DNA from: Thermoguttaceae bacterium
GTDB taxonomy: Bacteria > Planctomycetota > Planctomycetia > Pirellulales > Thermoguttaceae
NCBI GenBank assembly: GCA_017937485.1
Contig: JAGBDN010000090.1
Coordinates: 23,197 to 87,196 of the forward strand
Length of the DNA stretch: 64,000 nt
Direction: 5' to 3'
Under the pieces are notes generated by a model, which saw nothing but the letters and a program-made list of their open reading frames with translations, was not told the DNA's origin and made no database searches. This document shows positions 27,060-34,837 of the stretch, one piece after another (the stretch's first letter is position 1; the number at the start of each line of letters is the position of its first letter). Both the position numbers and the translations under genes were made by a program.

Positions 27060-27929
27060 TTATTTGAATTTTTTGCCGCCGAACTTTTTACCGCCGTCTT
27101 TGCCGCCCGATTTGGGGCCGCCGAAGCCGCCCTTTTTCGCCGGTTTGCCGCCGCCGAAGCCGCCTTTTTTCGCCGGTTTGGCGCCGCCGTTTCCGCCGCG
27201 ACGGTCGCCGCCGTCGCGTTTGCCGGAGGGAGCGTCCGGTTTGCGGGCGAAGTCGCCGCCGCGGAAGAACCAATCGCCGCCGTCTTCTTCGTCTTCGTCG
27301 TCGATTTCGATCAAGTCGTCCGGGTTGACGTCGACCGGTTCAAAGTCGCCGCGAACGTACCGGGCCGCGTTGCGTTCGATCGACTCGGCGGCGAAATCGT
27401 CGTTTTCTTCGTCTTCGTATTTGAGTTCCGGGAGCTTGCCGAGGAGGTCGATCATTTCGAGCGCGGCTTCGGCGGCTTCGGAGCCTTTGTTGCCCGGTTG
27501 AACGTCGACCGCTTTGTCCTTCGAGACTTCGAGCTGACCGCTGCGGGCCAACGCTTGCTCGACCGTGTTGCAGGTGAGAACGCCGAAAATGACCGGAATC
27601 CCGTATTCGGCGCCGATGCGGGCCAGCTGCGAACTGACCGCGCGGTTGATGTGTTCGTCGTGCGACGTTTCGCCCTTAATGACGCAGCCCAAGCAGATAA
27701 CGGCGATATAATCTTCGTCGCTCGCGAAACGTTCGGCGATCGTCGGGATTTCGAAACAGCCCGGGACGCGAACGACCGAAATTTGATCTTCGGCGACCAT
27801 ATGTTCGCGAAGTTTCGCGAGCGCGCCTTCGAGGAGCTTTTCGGTGATCGTTTGGTTGAAACGGGCGACGATGATCGCGATTTTACCGGCGTCGCCGGGC
27901 GCGCAGACGTATCCTTCGTATTCGGTCAT
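27060..27929 (-). CDS. ribH: Lumazine synthase with acidic linker and Gly/Lys-rich tail
   Basis: 289 residues; the usual size is about 155. Residues 1-160 form a normal riboflavin synthase beta chain (6,7-dimethyl-8-ribityllumazine synthase): RFNQTITEKLLEGALAKL, VPGCFEIPTIAERF, GCVIKGETSHDEHIN (catalytic His), GVLTCNTVEQALARSG. The added 130 residues comprise an acidic segment (DDLIEIDDEDEEDGGD) and a basic glycine-rich tail with repeated AKKGGFGG units, ending KKFGGKKFK. Lumazine synthases often assemble into 60-subunit shells, and a charged tail could bind nucleic acid or cargo; this is inference. The gene is between rho and nusB. Confidence 0.95.
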   Translation of the reverse strand: MTEYEGYVCAPGDAGKIAIIVARFNQTITEKLLEGALAKLREHMVAEDQISVVRVPGCFEIPTIAERFASDEDYIAVICLGCVIKGETSHDEHINRAVSSQLARIGAEYGIPVIFGVLTCNTVEQALARSGQLEVSKDKAVDVQPGNKGSEAAEAALEMIDLLGKLPELKYEDEENDDFAAESIERNAARYVRGDFEPVDVNPDDLIEIDDEDEEDGGDWFFRGGDFARKPDAPSGKRDGGDRRGGNGGAKPAKKGGFGGGKPAKKGGFGGPKSGGKDGGKKFGGKKFK

Positions 27930-28280
27930 TTCGGTTCTTCGTTCTTTTCGAGCGGGTTCGGTGGGGGGAAAACGGGAAATGGGGACGCGGCGAGATTTAG
28001 CGGATTAGGAGCGCTCCGTTCGACCCGAACCGGAAAATAGGCGGAACGAGCCGAACGAGAAACGACGACGGAAAAACGGTCGCCGTCGAAACGCCGCCTT
28101 CTTTATTTTAGCGGAAACGCGCCGGGCGACAAGGGGCCCCGACGTCGGTCGAGAACGGAACGCGTCCGGCGTTTGAAACGATTTTATCGATTATAACGGC
28201 TTCGCGTCGGCGAGAATCGGTCGACGCGGCGCCGGAGTTGACGGTCGCGTCGACTTTGCTAATTTTAACGCGTCGCGGCG
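27930..28280. other. Spacer between rho and ribH
   Basis: 351 bp. It includes ATTTTAACG/GTTAAAACG elements near 28260-28290 and an A/T-rich stretch near 28100. No gene or clear terminator. Confidence 0.4.
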
Positions 28281-30659
28281 TTAAAACGTTTTCGGATCGA
28301 TCGAAGCGAGAAATTCGGCGTTCGTTTCCGTTTCGGCCAACTTTTCGCGCAAAAACTGAATCGCTTCGACCGGCTCCATCGCGGCCAAACGACGGCGGAG
28401 CGCGGCGATTTTTTCCGTTTTTTCGTCGCCGTCGTCCGAACTTTCCCAATTCGCGGCGCTTTTGACGACGTTGATCGCCGGCCAAACGCGCTTTTCGGCG
28501 AGGGAACGGTCGAGCCAAACTTCCCAGTTGCCGGCGCCTTTAAACTCTTCGAGGATTTGATCGTCGGGGCCGCCGGTTTCGTCGAGCCGCGCCGTCGCGA
28601 CGAGCGTCAACGAACCGCCGCCGTCGACGTTGCGAGCCGACCCGAAATATTTTTTCGCGCGCAAGAGAGCGGTCGGGTCGAGGACGCCCGGCGTCGGAGG
28701 CGCGAGGGTCGCGGCGGCGACTTCGAGGTTCCAAGCGCGGGTCAGTCGGGTCAGCGAGTCGAGGAAAAAGACGACGTCGCGTCCGTATTCGACCATCCGC
28801 TTCGCCTTTTCCAACGCGATTTCGGCGACTTGAACGTGTCGCGCCGCCGTTTCGTCGAAGGTCGCGCCGACGACTTCGCAACGCGGGCCGCGCAGTCGCC
28901 GCTCCATATCGATTAGCTCTTCCGGGCGTTCGTCGATCAAAACGACGAAGACGAACGCGTCCGGATTGTCGGCGAGAACCGCTTCGGCCGCTTTTTGAAT
29001 AAAGGTCGTTTTTCCGGCGCGCGGCGGACTGACGAGGAGACCGCGACCGCCTAATCCGAGAGGCGCGAGGAGGTTGAAAAGGCGCAAGTCGAGGTCGGCG
29101 CCGGGCGCGTCGCGGTCGACGCGTTCCGTCGGAAGGGCGGGCGTCAATTCGTCGAAATGCGGTTTCGACGCGAGCGCGTTCGGGTCTTCGTCGTTGATCG
29201 TTTCGACGCGCAACAGAGCGAAGTAACGTTCGCGCTCTTTCGGGGGGCGGATTTGACCGAAAATCGACAAGCCGTCGCGTAAACCGAATCGGCGAATTTG
29301 GCTCGGCGAAATGTAAATGTCGTCCGGGCAGGAAAGGTAACGCGAACTTGCGCTTCGGAGGAAACCGAATTCGTCCGGAAGGATTTCGAGCGTTCCTTCG
29401 CCGTACATAAGGCCGTTCTTTTGGAGACGGGCGCGGAGGACGCGGACGACGAGATCGCGGCGCCGTTCGCCGTCGACGGTCTCCAAGTTTTGACGGCGCG
29501 CTTCGGCGACGAGTTCGCGGGCGTCCATTTGTTCAAGTTCGACGATTTCTTGACGTTCTTCGGCGGTCGCGTTTTGAAGTTCGTCGTTCCAATCGCGGTC
29601 GTCGTTCGGGACGGAAACGTCGGCGTTCGGCGTTCCGGCGCCGTTCGAACCGCTTCCGTAACGCGGTTTGCCGCGTCGCGCCGCGAGTTCTTCGGCCAAC
29701 GAGAGCGGTTCGCCCCGTTTCCCGAGCGCGCCGACGGTCGGTTCGAGGTTTTCGTAATAATCGCGACGACGACGGGGGCCGCGCGGCGAATAATAATCGG
29801 AATCGGGCCCGGCGTCGTCGAAACGTCGATAATCGTCGCGATAATTGGAGCGGTAATTTTGCCGATAATCGCCGTTCGGGTTCCGGAAATCGCGACGCGG
29901 TTGGCGGCGATACCCGTCGTTTTGGTAATTGCCGTCGCGACAACCCTTTTCGCGCCGCCCGCCGTCGCGGTAACCGCCGCCGTTTTGGGCGTTTCCGTCG
30001 CGATAATAAGGCCGGCGACCGTCGTTGAAGTAAGCGGTTTGCCCGTTTCCGTCGCGGTTTTCGTTGCGGTAACCGTTCTCTCGGTAATTATTGCGGCGGT
30101 AGTCGCGATAATTCGGGTTGGGGCGGCGACCGTCGCGGCGGTCGAAGCGTTCGCCGTCGCCGTCGCGGAGGCCGCGATCGTCTTGACGGTAATAGCGCGG
30201 ACGTCCGCCGTCGCGTTCGTCGTCGTTTTCGGACGAGGCGCGATAACGGTCGCGATCGCGGTAATAACCGTCGCGGGAATTATCGTTGGAACGGGCGGCG
30301 TCGTCGAAGCGGCGGTCGTATCGCTGGGCTCCGTCGCGATTCCAAACGCTTTTTTCTCGGCGTTTAGCGCGGGTTTCGTAATCTTCGTCGATTTTATCGG
30401 TTTCGTCGTAATCGACGAGATAGGCGCCGGGCCGACTCGGTTTTTGCGGCGGAGCGGAGGACGCGGTCGCGTCGTCGGGATTTTCGTCCGATTTTTTCGC
30501 GCGTCCGCTCCAAGGGAACTCGGCGTTCGAGTCGAAGTCGAAGGAGGCGGCGTCGTCGATTCCGGCGGCGATTTTATCCCAAGCGTCCATTTCGTCGAGA
30601 AATTCGTCGACCGTTTTGCGGGGGCGAGGGCGAGAAGAGGCGTCGTCGTTGCGGTTCAT
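28281..30659 (-). CDS. rho: Transcription termination factor Rho with long disordered N-terminus
   Basis: 792 residues against about 420 for E. coli Rho. Residues about 370-490 hold the N-terminal domain and the cold-shock RNA-binding fold (GEGTLEILPDEFGFLRS, DDIYISPSQIRRFGLRDG). The ATPase follows with Walker A SPPRAGKTT (544-552), a Walker B region (DVVFFLDSLTRLTRAWN) and EEFKGAGNWEVWLDRSLAEKR with the arginine finger. The usual SGTRKE segment after PAI is replaced by VVKSAANWE. Residues 100-300 are an Arg/Asp/Tyr/Asn/Gly-rich region with many YRD, RDG and DRR units, strongly disordered. Rho stops transcription of untranslated RNA. It lies 123 bp downstream of coaE. Confidence 0.96.
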   Translation of the reverse strand: MNRNDDASSRPRPRKTVDEFLDEMDAWDKIAAGIDDAASFDFDSNAEFPWSGRAKKSDENPDDATASSAPPQKPSRPGAYLVDYDETDKIDEDYETRAKRREKSVWNRDGAQRYDRRFDDAARSNDNSRDGYYRDRDRYRASSENDDERDGGRPRYYRQDDRGLRDGDGERFDRRDGRRPNPNYRDYRRNNYRENGYRNENRDGNGQTAYFNDGRRPYYRDGNAQNGGGYRDGGRREKGCRDGNYQNDGYRRQPRRDFRNPNGDYRQNYRSNYRDDYRRFDDAGPDSDYYSPRGPRRRRDYYENLEPTVGALGKRGEPLSLAEELAARRGKPRYGSGSNGAGTPNADVSVPNDDRDWNDELQNATAEERQEIVELEQMDARELVAEARRQNLETVDGERRRDLVVRVLRARLQKNGLMYGEGTLEILPDEFGFLRSASSRYLSCPDDIYISPSQIRRFGLRDGLSIFGQIRPPKERERYFALLRVETINDEDPNALASKPHFDELTPALPTERVDRDAPGADLDLRLFNLLAPLGLGGRGLLVSPPRAGKTTFIQKAAEAVLADNPDAFVFVVLIDERPEELIDMERRLRGPRCEVVGATFDETAARHVQVAEIALEKAKRMVEYGRDVVFFLDSLTRLTRAWNLEVAAATLAPPTPGVLDPTALLRAKKYFGSARNVDGGGSLTLVATARLDETGGPDDQILEEFKGAGNWEVWLDRSLAEKRVWPAINVVKSAANWESSDDGDEKTEKIAALRRRLAAMEPVEAIQFLREKLAETETNAEFLASIDPKTF

Positions 30660-30782
30660 CGTTGGTAAAATAAGTTAAAAAGGCGGTTAAGGCGGGATAA
30701 AAAGGCGGGTTCGGCGCGGAGCCGTCGTCGCAAACAAACGTTAATGTTAAAATAGGTGGGATTTTGGGAAAAGGAGGCCGGA

Positions 30783-31490
30783 TTAAGGCCGGGCGGCGCG
30801 GCGTCGTCGCGCTTCCTCGACGATTCGGGCGATTTGCGCCGTCGCGTCGGTTGGGGAAGGCGGCGCGGTTGGGGCGGCGTCTTCGTTTTTATCGTTTTTG
30901 CAGGTTTTGCCGTTTTTTTCGGCGTCGAGCGCGTCGTCGTTGACGAGAACGAAGTCGGCGCGGGCCCGTTTGACGTCGAGCGGAAGTTGGTTCGCTTCCC
31001 GACGGTCGAGTTCCTCCGCCGACCAGCCGCGTTCGGCGACGCGGCGGACGCGAGTCGCTCGGGACGCTTCGACGAAAATAACGAAATCGACGTCGCTTTC
31101 CCAACCGACTTCAAAGAGAAGCGGCGCGTCGAGGACGGCGAACTCGGCGTCGGAGGCGCGAACGGCGTCGAGCCAACGACGAAAGCGGGCGAACAGGGGC
31201 GGGCGCGTCGTTCGGTTCAAAAAGTCGAGTTCGGTTCGCGCTTCGGCGGTCGGCGCGAAAACGATTTCGGCCAAGCGGCGGCGGTCGACGGTTCCGTCCG
31301 GCGAAACGACCGAAGCGCCCCAACGGTCGCGGAGGACGTCGAGAATCGCCGGATCGTCGAAAAGGCGGCGGGCTTCGGCGTCCGCGTCGAAACAGGGGAA
31401 GCCGAACGCTCGGAGCGCCGCGGTCGCGAAACTTTTGCCGGAGCCGATTCCTCCGACGACGGCGAAAAGGAGCGCGCGGTCTTTTGTCAT
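30783..31490 (-). CDS. coaE: Dephospho-CoA kinase
   Basis: 235 residues; slightly longer than the usual 200. It phosphorylates dephospho-CoA, the last step of CoA synthesis. The P-loop VVGGIGSGKS is at residues 11-20, then FDADAEARRLFDD, the LDAPLLFEVGW substrate motif, and RREANQLPLDVKRARADFVL near the end. After DDALDAEK there is a Lys/Asn/Asp-rich insertion (NGKTCKNDKNEDAAPTAPP) encoded by phased T-tracts, then the final helix. It is the first gene of a minus-strand group with rho. Confidence 0.95.
   Translation of the reverse strand: MTKDRALLFAVVGGIGSGKSFATAALRAFGFPCFDADAEARRLFDDPAILDVLRDRWGASVVSPDGTVDRRRLAEIVFAPTAEARTELDFLNRTTRPPLFARFRRWLDAVRASDAEFAVLDAPLLFEVGWESDVDFVIFVEASRATRVRRVAERGWSAEELDRREANQLPLDVKRARADFVLVNDDALDAEKNGKTCKNDKNEDAAPTAPPSPTDATAQIARIVEEARRRRAARP
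30886..30919. repeat. Phased T-tracts inside coaE
   Basis: T-runs start at 30886, 30895, 30905 and 30913. On the coding strand they give the Lys-rich insertion of CoaE. The pattern matches the intergenic arrays. Confidence 0.75.
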
Positions 31491-31594
31491 TATTAATTAA
31501 TATACGGGAGGAAAAGCGGGGCGAACGGGCGGGCGAAACGAACGGCGGCGGTCGACGAAAAGCAGGCGGGCGAAAAACGGCGCGACTTTTCACC

Positions 31595-31623
31595 ATTATG
31601 ACCGAATCGCGCGTATTTTGCAA
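31595..31623 (-). promoter_or_regulatory. Promoter of coaE-rho
   Basis: On the minus strand TTGCAA (31623-31618) and CATAAT (31600-31595) are 17 bp apart, about 100 bp before the coaE start. Confidence 0.65.
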
Positions 31624-31833
31624 GCGCTTTTTTCCGCTTTTTGCGAAAACGGCGGTTTTTCTTGCCGATAAAGCGCTAAAAACGCGGGCGGCGACCGACG
31701 ACGGCGCCGGTTTTGACGGTCGCGGCGAGTTTAGCGGCGAAACGTCGCGTCGGAGACGGCGGCGGAACGACCGGGCGCAAAGCGGAAAAAAAGTCGTTTC
31801 CAACGAAGCGCGTCGGGAAAGCGGGGGCGGCTC

Positions 31834-31861
31834 TTCATTTTTTTCAATTTTCCGATATAAT
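31834..31861 (+). promoter_or_regulatory. Promoter of the rhomboid gene
   Basis: TTCATT at 31834-31839 and a consensus TATAAT at 31856-31861 with 16 bp between, in a local A/T-rich patch. Confidence 0.5.
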
Positions 31862-32007
31862 AAAGCGACGTCGTCGTTCGAGTCGAGCGAAAAGCGCGTT
31901 CGGACGCCGACGAGAAAGAAAACGAGAACGAAAAGTCGGCGCGAGTCGGCTTAGATGAAATTCGCGCGAAAATCGCTTGGCGCGGCGCGATAGAAATAGA
32001 GGTTGAA

Positions 32008-32937
32008 ATGGGAATTTACGACCGCGATTATTATCGGGACGACGATAACGGCGGACGTCGTCGACGTTCGAACGGCGGGCTGATTCCGGCCGGTTGGTCG
32101 GCGAGCGCGATGTTGATCGCCGCGAACGTTCTGCTTTTTTTCGCCAATTCGGCGACCGGCGACAACGCGCTTTTCAATAAGATGGCGCTTTTCGGCCTCG
32201 TCGCGGATCAACCGGCGCAATGGTATCGCTGCCTGACATACGGCTTCGCGCACGACCCGAACGGACTGACGCACTTGCTTTTCAATATGCTCGCGCTCTT
32301 CTTTTTCGGGCCGCCGATCGAGCGTCGGCTTGGACGCGGCGAGTTTGCGTTCTTTTATTTAGCGGCGGTTTTGGTCGGCGGCGTCGTTTGGAGCGTCGGA
32401 AACGTCGGCGCGAACGCGTCGTGTTTGGGCGCGTCCGGCGCGATTTCGGCGGTCGTTTTGCTCTTCGCGTTCTATTATCCTCACGCGCAGATTCTGATTT
32501 TCGGGATTATACCGACGCCGGCTTGGCTGGCCGGGGCGCTTTTCGTCGTTTACGACGCGCTCGGCGCTCGGAGCGGGCTCGGGAACATCGCGCACGACGT
32601 TCACTTGGCGGGCGCCGCGTTCGCGCTCGTTTATTACTTGGCGGGGCTCAACTTCTCCGAACTCGCCGTCGGGAAGGGGCGCAACCGCAAGTCGTTGCGA
32701 CGTTGGCTCGAAAAGCGCGACCGGGCGAGAAAGGACGCCGCGTCCGGGCCGTCGACGATTCCGTTCAACCGCGACGCCGCGAAAAAAGCCGCCGAGGAAA
32801 TCGCGTTCGAAAAGTTGGAGGCGGAAGTCGACCGACTTCTGCTGAAAATTAGCGAGTCCGGCGAAGAGAGCCTTACCGAGGTCGAGCGCGAAACGCTCCG
32901 CCGAGCGAGCCGCGAGTACCAAAAGCGGCAAAAGTAA
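32008..32937 (+). CDS. Rhomboid-family intramembrane serine protease
   Basis: 309 residues. A charged low-complexity N-terminus (DRDYYRDDDNGGRRRR) is followed by six predicted membrane helices. The catalytic dyad is present: Ser in LGASGAISAV and His in AHDVHLAGAAFAL. The conserved HLLFNMLALFFFG region (oxyanion side) lies in the second helix, and the loop carries ERRLGRGEF. Rhomboids cut membrane proteins within or near the bilayer. A soluble C-terminal helix-rich tail of about 95 residues is charged. Substrates are unknown. The last codons, the stop and the terminator hairpin are duplicated downstream. Confidence 0.93.
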   Translation: MGIYDRDYYRDDDNGGRRRRSNGGLIPAGWSASAMLIAANVLLFFANSATGDNALFNKMALFGLVADQPAQWYRCLTYGFAHDPNGLTHLLFNMLALFFFGPPIERRLGRGEFAFFYLAAVLVGGVVWSVGNVGANASCLGASGAISAVVLLFAFYYPHAQILIFGIIPTPAWLAGALFVVYDALGARSGLGNIAHDVHLAGAAFALVYYLAGLNFSELAVGKGRNRKSLRRWLEKRDRARKDAASGPSTIPFNRDAAKKAAEEIAFEKLEAEVDRLLLKISESGEESLTEVERETLRRASREYQKRQK

Positions 32938-33023
32938 CGTCGACGCGAGCGCCGAAGCGGCGGGGGAAACGCTCCGCCGAGCCAGCCGCGAATACCAAAA
33001 GCGGCAAAAGTAACGTCGACGCG
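32890..33023 (+). repeat. Tandem duplication of the rhomboid gene 3' end
   Basis: The end of the gene (from GAAACGCTCCGCCGAG through CAAAAGCGGCAAAAGTAACG) at 32890-32947 recurs at 32966-33023, offset 76 bp, with only a few changes, and includes the TAA stop. A third partial unit (GAAGCGGCGGAGGGGAAAAC) forms the terminator at 33036. Confidence 0.92.
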
Positions 33024-33035
33024 CCGACGACGAAG

Positions 33036-33068
33036 CGGCGGAGGGGAAAACGCTCCGCCGTTTCTTTT
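33036..33068 (+). terminator. Terminator after the rhomboid gene
   Basis: CGGCGGAG (33036-33043) pairs with CTCCGCCG (33053-33060), followed by TTTCTTTT. A weaker duplicate hairpin lies at about 32956-32980. Confidence 0.85.
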
Positions 33069-33133
33069 GGAACGTTTGAAATAAACGGAATTTAACGATT
33101 TTAGCGATATTAACGAAAGGGAACGCGTCGCCG

Positions 33134-33937
33134 ATGGAAAAGCGTTGCGAATTTGCGGTCAAGCTCGCGCAAGAAGCGGGCGAATTAACGTTGCGTTATT
33201 TTAATCGGGACGATTTGGGCGTCGAGCGTAAAAGCGACGGTTCGCCGGTAACGTTGGCCGACCGCGGCGCGGAAGAGCTGGTTCGGCGGCGCGTCGCGGA
33301 GGCGTTCCCGAACGACGCGATTCTCGGCGAAGAGTTCGACGACAAGGAAGGAACGAGCGGGTATCGTTGGATCGTCGACCCGATCGACGGAACGAAGTCG
33401 TTCATTACCGGCGTTCCGCTTTACTCGAACCTGATTGGAATCGAGAAAGACGGCGAACCGGTCGTCGGCGTCCTTTGGCTCCCGGCGCTCGGGCGCGGGA
33501 TTTGGGCGGCTCGGGGGCGCGGCGCTTGGCGTTTCGGCGACGTTTCGGAACCGACTCCGGCTCGCGTCGACGAAACGGTCGACCGGCTCGAGGACGCGCT
33601 CTTCTTGACGTCGGACGCGTTCGATTTCGACAAAGTCGGCCGCGACGGCGCTTACGACGAACTGGAAAGCAAAGTTTGGCTGACCCGCACTTGGGGCGAC
33701 GCGTACGGGTATTACCTCGTCGCGACCGGGAAAGCGCAGATTATGGTCGACCCGTATTTCGAGATTTGGGACGCCGCGCCGCTCAAAACGATTATGGAGG
33801 AAGCCGGCGGATTTTTCGGCGATTGGCAAGGGAACGCGACGATTCGCGGCCGCGAAGGCGTCGCGACGAACGCCAAGTTGAAGGACGCCGTCGTCGAGAT
33901 TTTGCGCCGCTACCCGAAAACGAAAGAGCCGCATTGA
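33134..33937 (+). CDS. Inositol-monophosphatase-family phosphatase, possibly histidinol phosphatase
   Basis: 267 residues. It hydrolyses a phosphate monoester with Mg ions. Family motifs: GEEFDD (metal), the DPIDGTKSF signature (metal and catalytic), and EIWDAAPLKTIMEEAGG near the C-terminus. Within the family the sequence (KSDGSPVTLADRGAEELVRR, DPYFEIWDAAPL) resembles HisN-type histidinol-phosphate phosphatases, which would fit a genome whose HisB lacks the phosphatase domain; inositol phosphatase or CysQ remain possible. Start MEKRCEFAVKLAQEAG follows AAAGGGAACG at a suitable distance. Confidence 0.9.
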   Translation: MEKRCEFAVKLAQEAGELTLRYFNRDDLGVERKSDGSPVTLADRGAEELVRRRVAEAFPNDAILGEEFDDKEGTSGYRWIVDPIDGTKSFITGVPLYSNLIGIEKDGEPVVGVLWLPALGRGIWAARGRGAWRFGDVSEPTPARVDETVDRLEDALFLTSDAFDFDKVGRDGAYDELESKVWLTRTWGDAYGYYLVATGKAQIMVDPYFEIWDAAPLKTIMEEAGGFFGDWQGNATIRGREGVATNAKLKDAVVEILRRYPKTKEPH

Positions 33938-33965
33938 TTTTGGCGGCGGTTTCGACGAAAGCGTT

Positions 33966-34019
33966 AAAGACGTTAAAAACGGTAAAACGCTAAAAGGAAA
34001 GAGCGTTAAACCGGTAAAA
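33966..34019. repeat. Phased A-tracts after the phosphatase gene
   Basis: A-runs start at 33966, 33975, 33984, 33992, 33998, 34008 and 34016 with units like CGGTAAAACG. Another T-tract pair follows at 34082-34108. Confidence 0.7.
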
Positions 34020-34150
34020 CGCGGGAACGAAAAGAGCGTCGGCGGTTGCGTCGGCGCTTTTTTCGTCGACGGCGAGGCCGGTTTTAACGGTCGACGCGAT
34101 TTTAACGCTTGCGGCGGGCGGCGGCGACGAAAGGGGCGGCAAGAAAAGGA

Positions 34151-34180
34151 AACGCGGAGTCTCCGAGAAGGCTCCGCGTT
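34151..34180 (-). terminator. Terminator of the lipoprotein gene
   Basis: AACGCGGAG (34151-34159) pairs with CTCCGCGTT (34172-34180). On the minus strand T-rich sequence (TTTCCTTTTCTT) follows, 34 bp after the lipoprotein stop. Confidence 0.8.
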
Positions 34181-34213
34181 TTGGCGTTTAAACGTCGGTT
34201 AACGACGCGAAAA

Positions 34214-34705
34214 TCATTCGGCGCTCGCGGCGGCTTCCGCGATTTGTTCGCCGACTTTCAGTTCGACTTGGTTGTCGCCTTCGGTAACTTCGACGGTCAA
34301 ACCGGAGGTTTTCGGGTTGCCGAACTTCGTGTCGATATAGTTCGTGCGGCTCTTGACGACGGCGGAAGCGCCCGCTTCGGTCGGTTCTTCCATTTCGGCG
34401 ATTTCTTTCGTAACCATCGCTTCGTAGGAACCGGCCGGAGCGCCGTCCCAGTTGCCGTTCGTCTTGCAGACGAGTTTGCCTTGCGCGTCGGTGATTCCGG
34501 TAACGTTCCATTGCGAGGAACCGCCGCCCGCCGGACGGAGAGCGACCGTCGCGCCGTCGACCGGCGTTCCGTCGTCGTAAACGACCGTGATCGTCGTCGG
34601 GTAAAGAGCCGGGAGGTCGGCCGGTTTTTTCGGGCCTTTCGAGCAACCGACGGCGACGGCGCAAACGCAAGCGAGAGCGAGAGCGAAGAATTGTTTCGTT
34701 TTCAT
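34214..34705 (-). CDS. Small lipoprotein with carboxypeptidase-regulatory-like fold
   Basis: 163 residues from the ATG at 34705, chosen because AAAGGAAC precedes it and the lipoprotein signal follows at once (MKTKQFFALALACVCAVAVGC, lipobox AVGC). The mature part begins with a Ser/Lys/Gly/Pro linker, then a domain of Ig-like character (TTITVVYDDGTPVDGATVAL, TDAQGKLVCKTNG, GSYEAMVTKE), typical of carboxypeptidase regulatory-like domains. In planctomycetes such small lipoproteins commonly sit beside DUF1559 genes, as here, which suggests a joint role at the cell surface; this is inference. Confidence 0.8.
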   Translation of the reverse strand: MKTKQFFALALACVCAVAVGCSKGPKKPADLPALYPTTITVVYDDGTPVDGATVALRPAGGGSSQWNVTGITDAQGKLVCKTNGNWDGAPAGSYEAMVTKEIAEMEEPTEAGASAVVKSRTNYIDTKFGNPKTSGLTVEVTEGDNQVELKVGEQIAEAAASAE

Positions 34706-34837
34706 TTTTCTGTTCCTTTGGTGTTTAAGCGTCGCGAAAATTCGCAAACGCGGGGAGGGTGTAGAATCGACGAAAACGCGGGCCCCGTCGAGACCGCGTT
34801 TCCGTGTGAATCTAGTTAAGCGCGAACGTTAAAAACG

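Larger units (their letters stand above)
31491..32007. other. Divergent promoter region of coaE and the rhomboid gene
   Basis: 517 bp with outward promoters for both genes and no coding frame that looks real. Confidence 0.6.

Noticed and set aside
29298..30668. Hydrophobic-looking open frame on the plus strand opposite rho
   Set aside because: The Val/Ile/Ala-rich run is the antisense of the Arg/Asp/Tyr-rich Rho region, not a membrane protein. The Rho assignment on the minus strand is certain.
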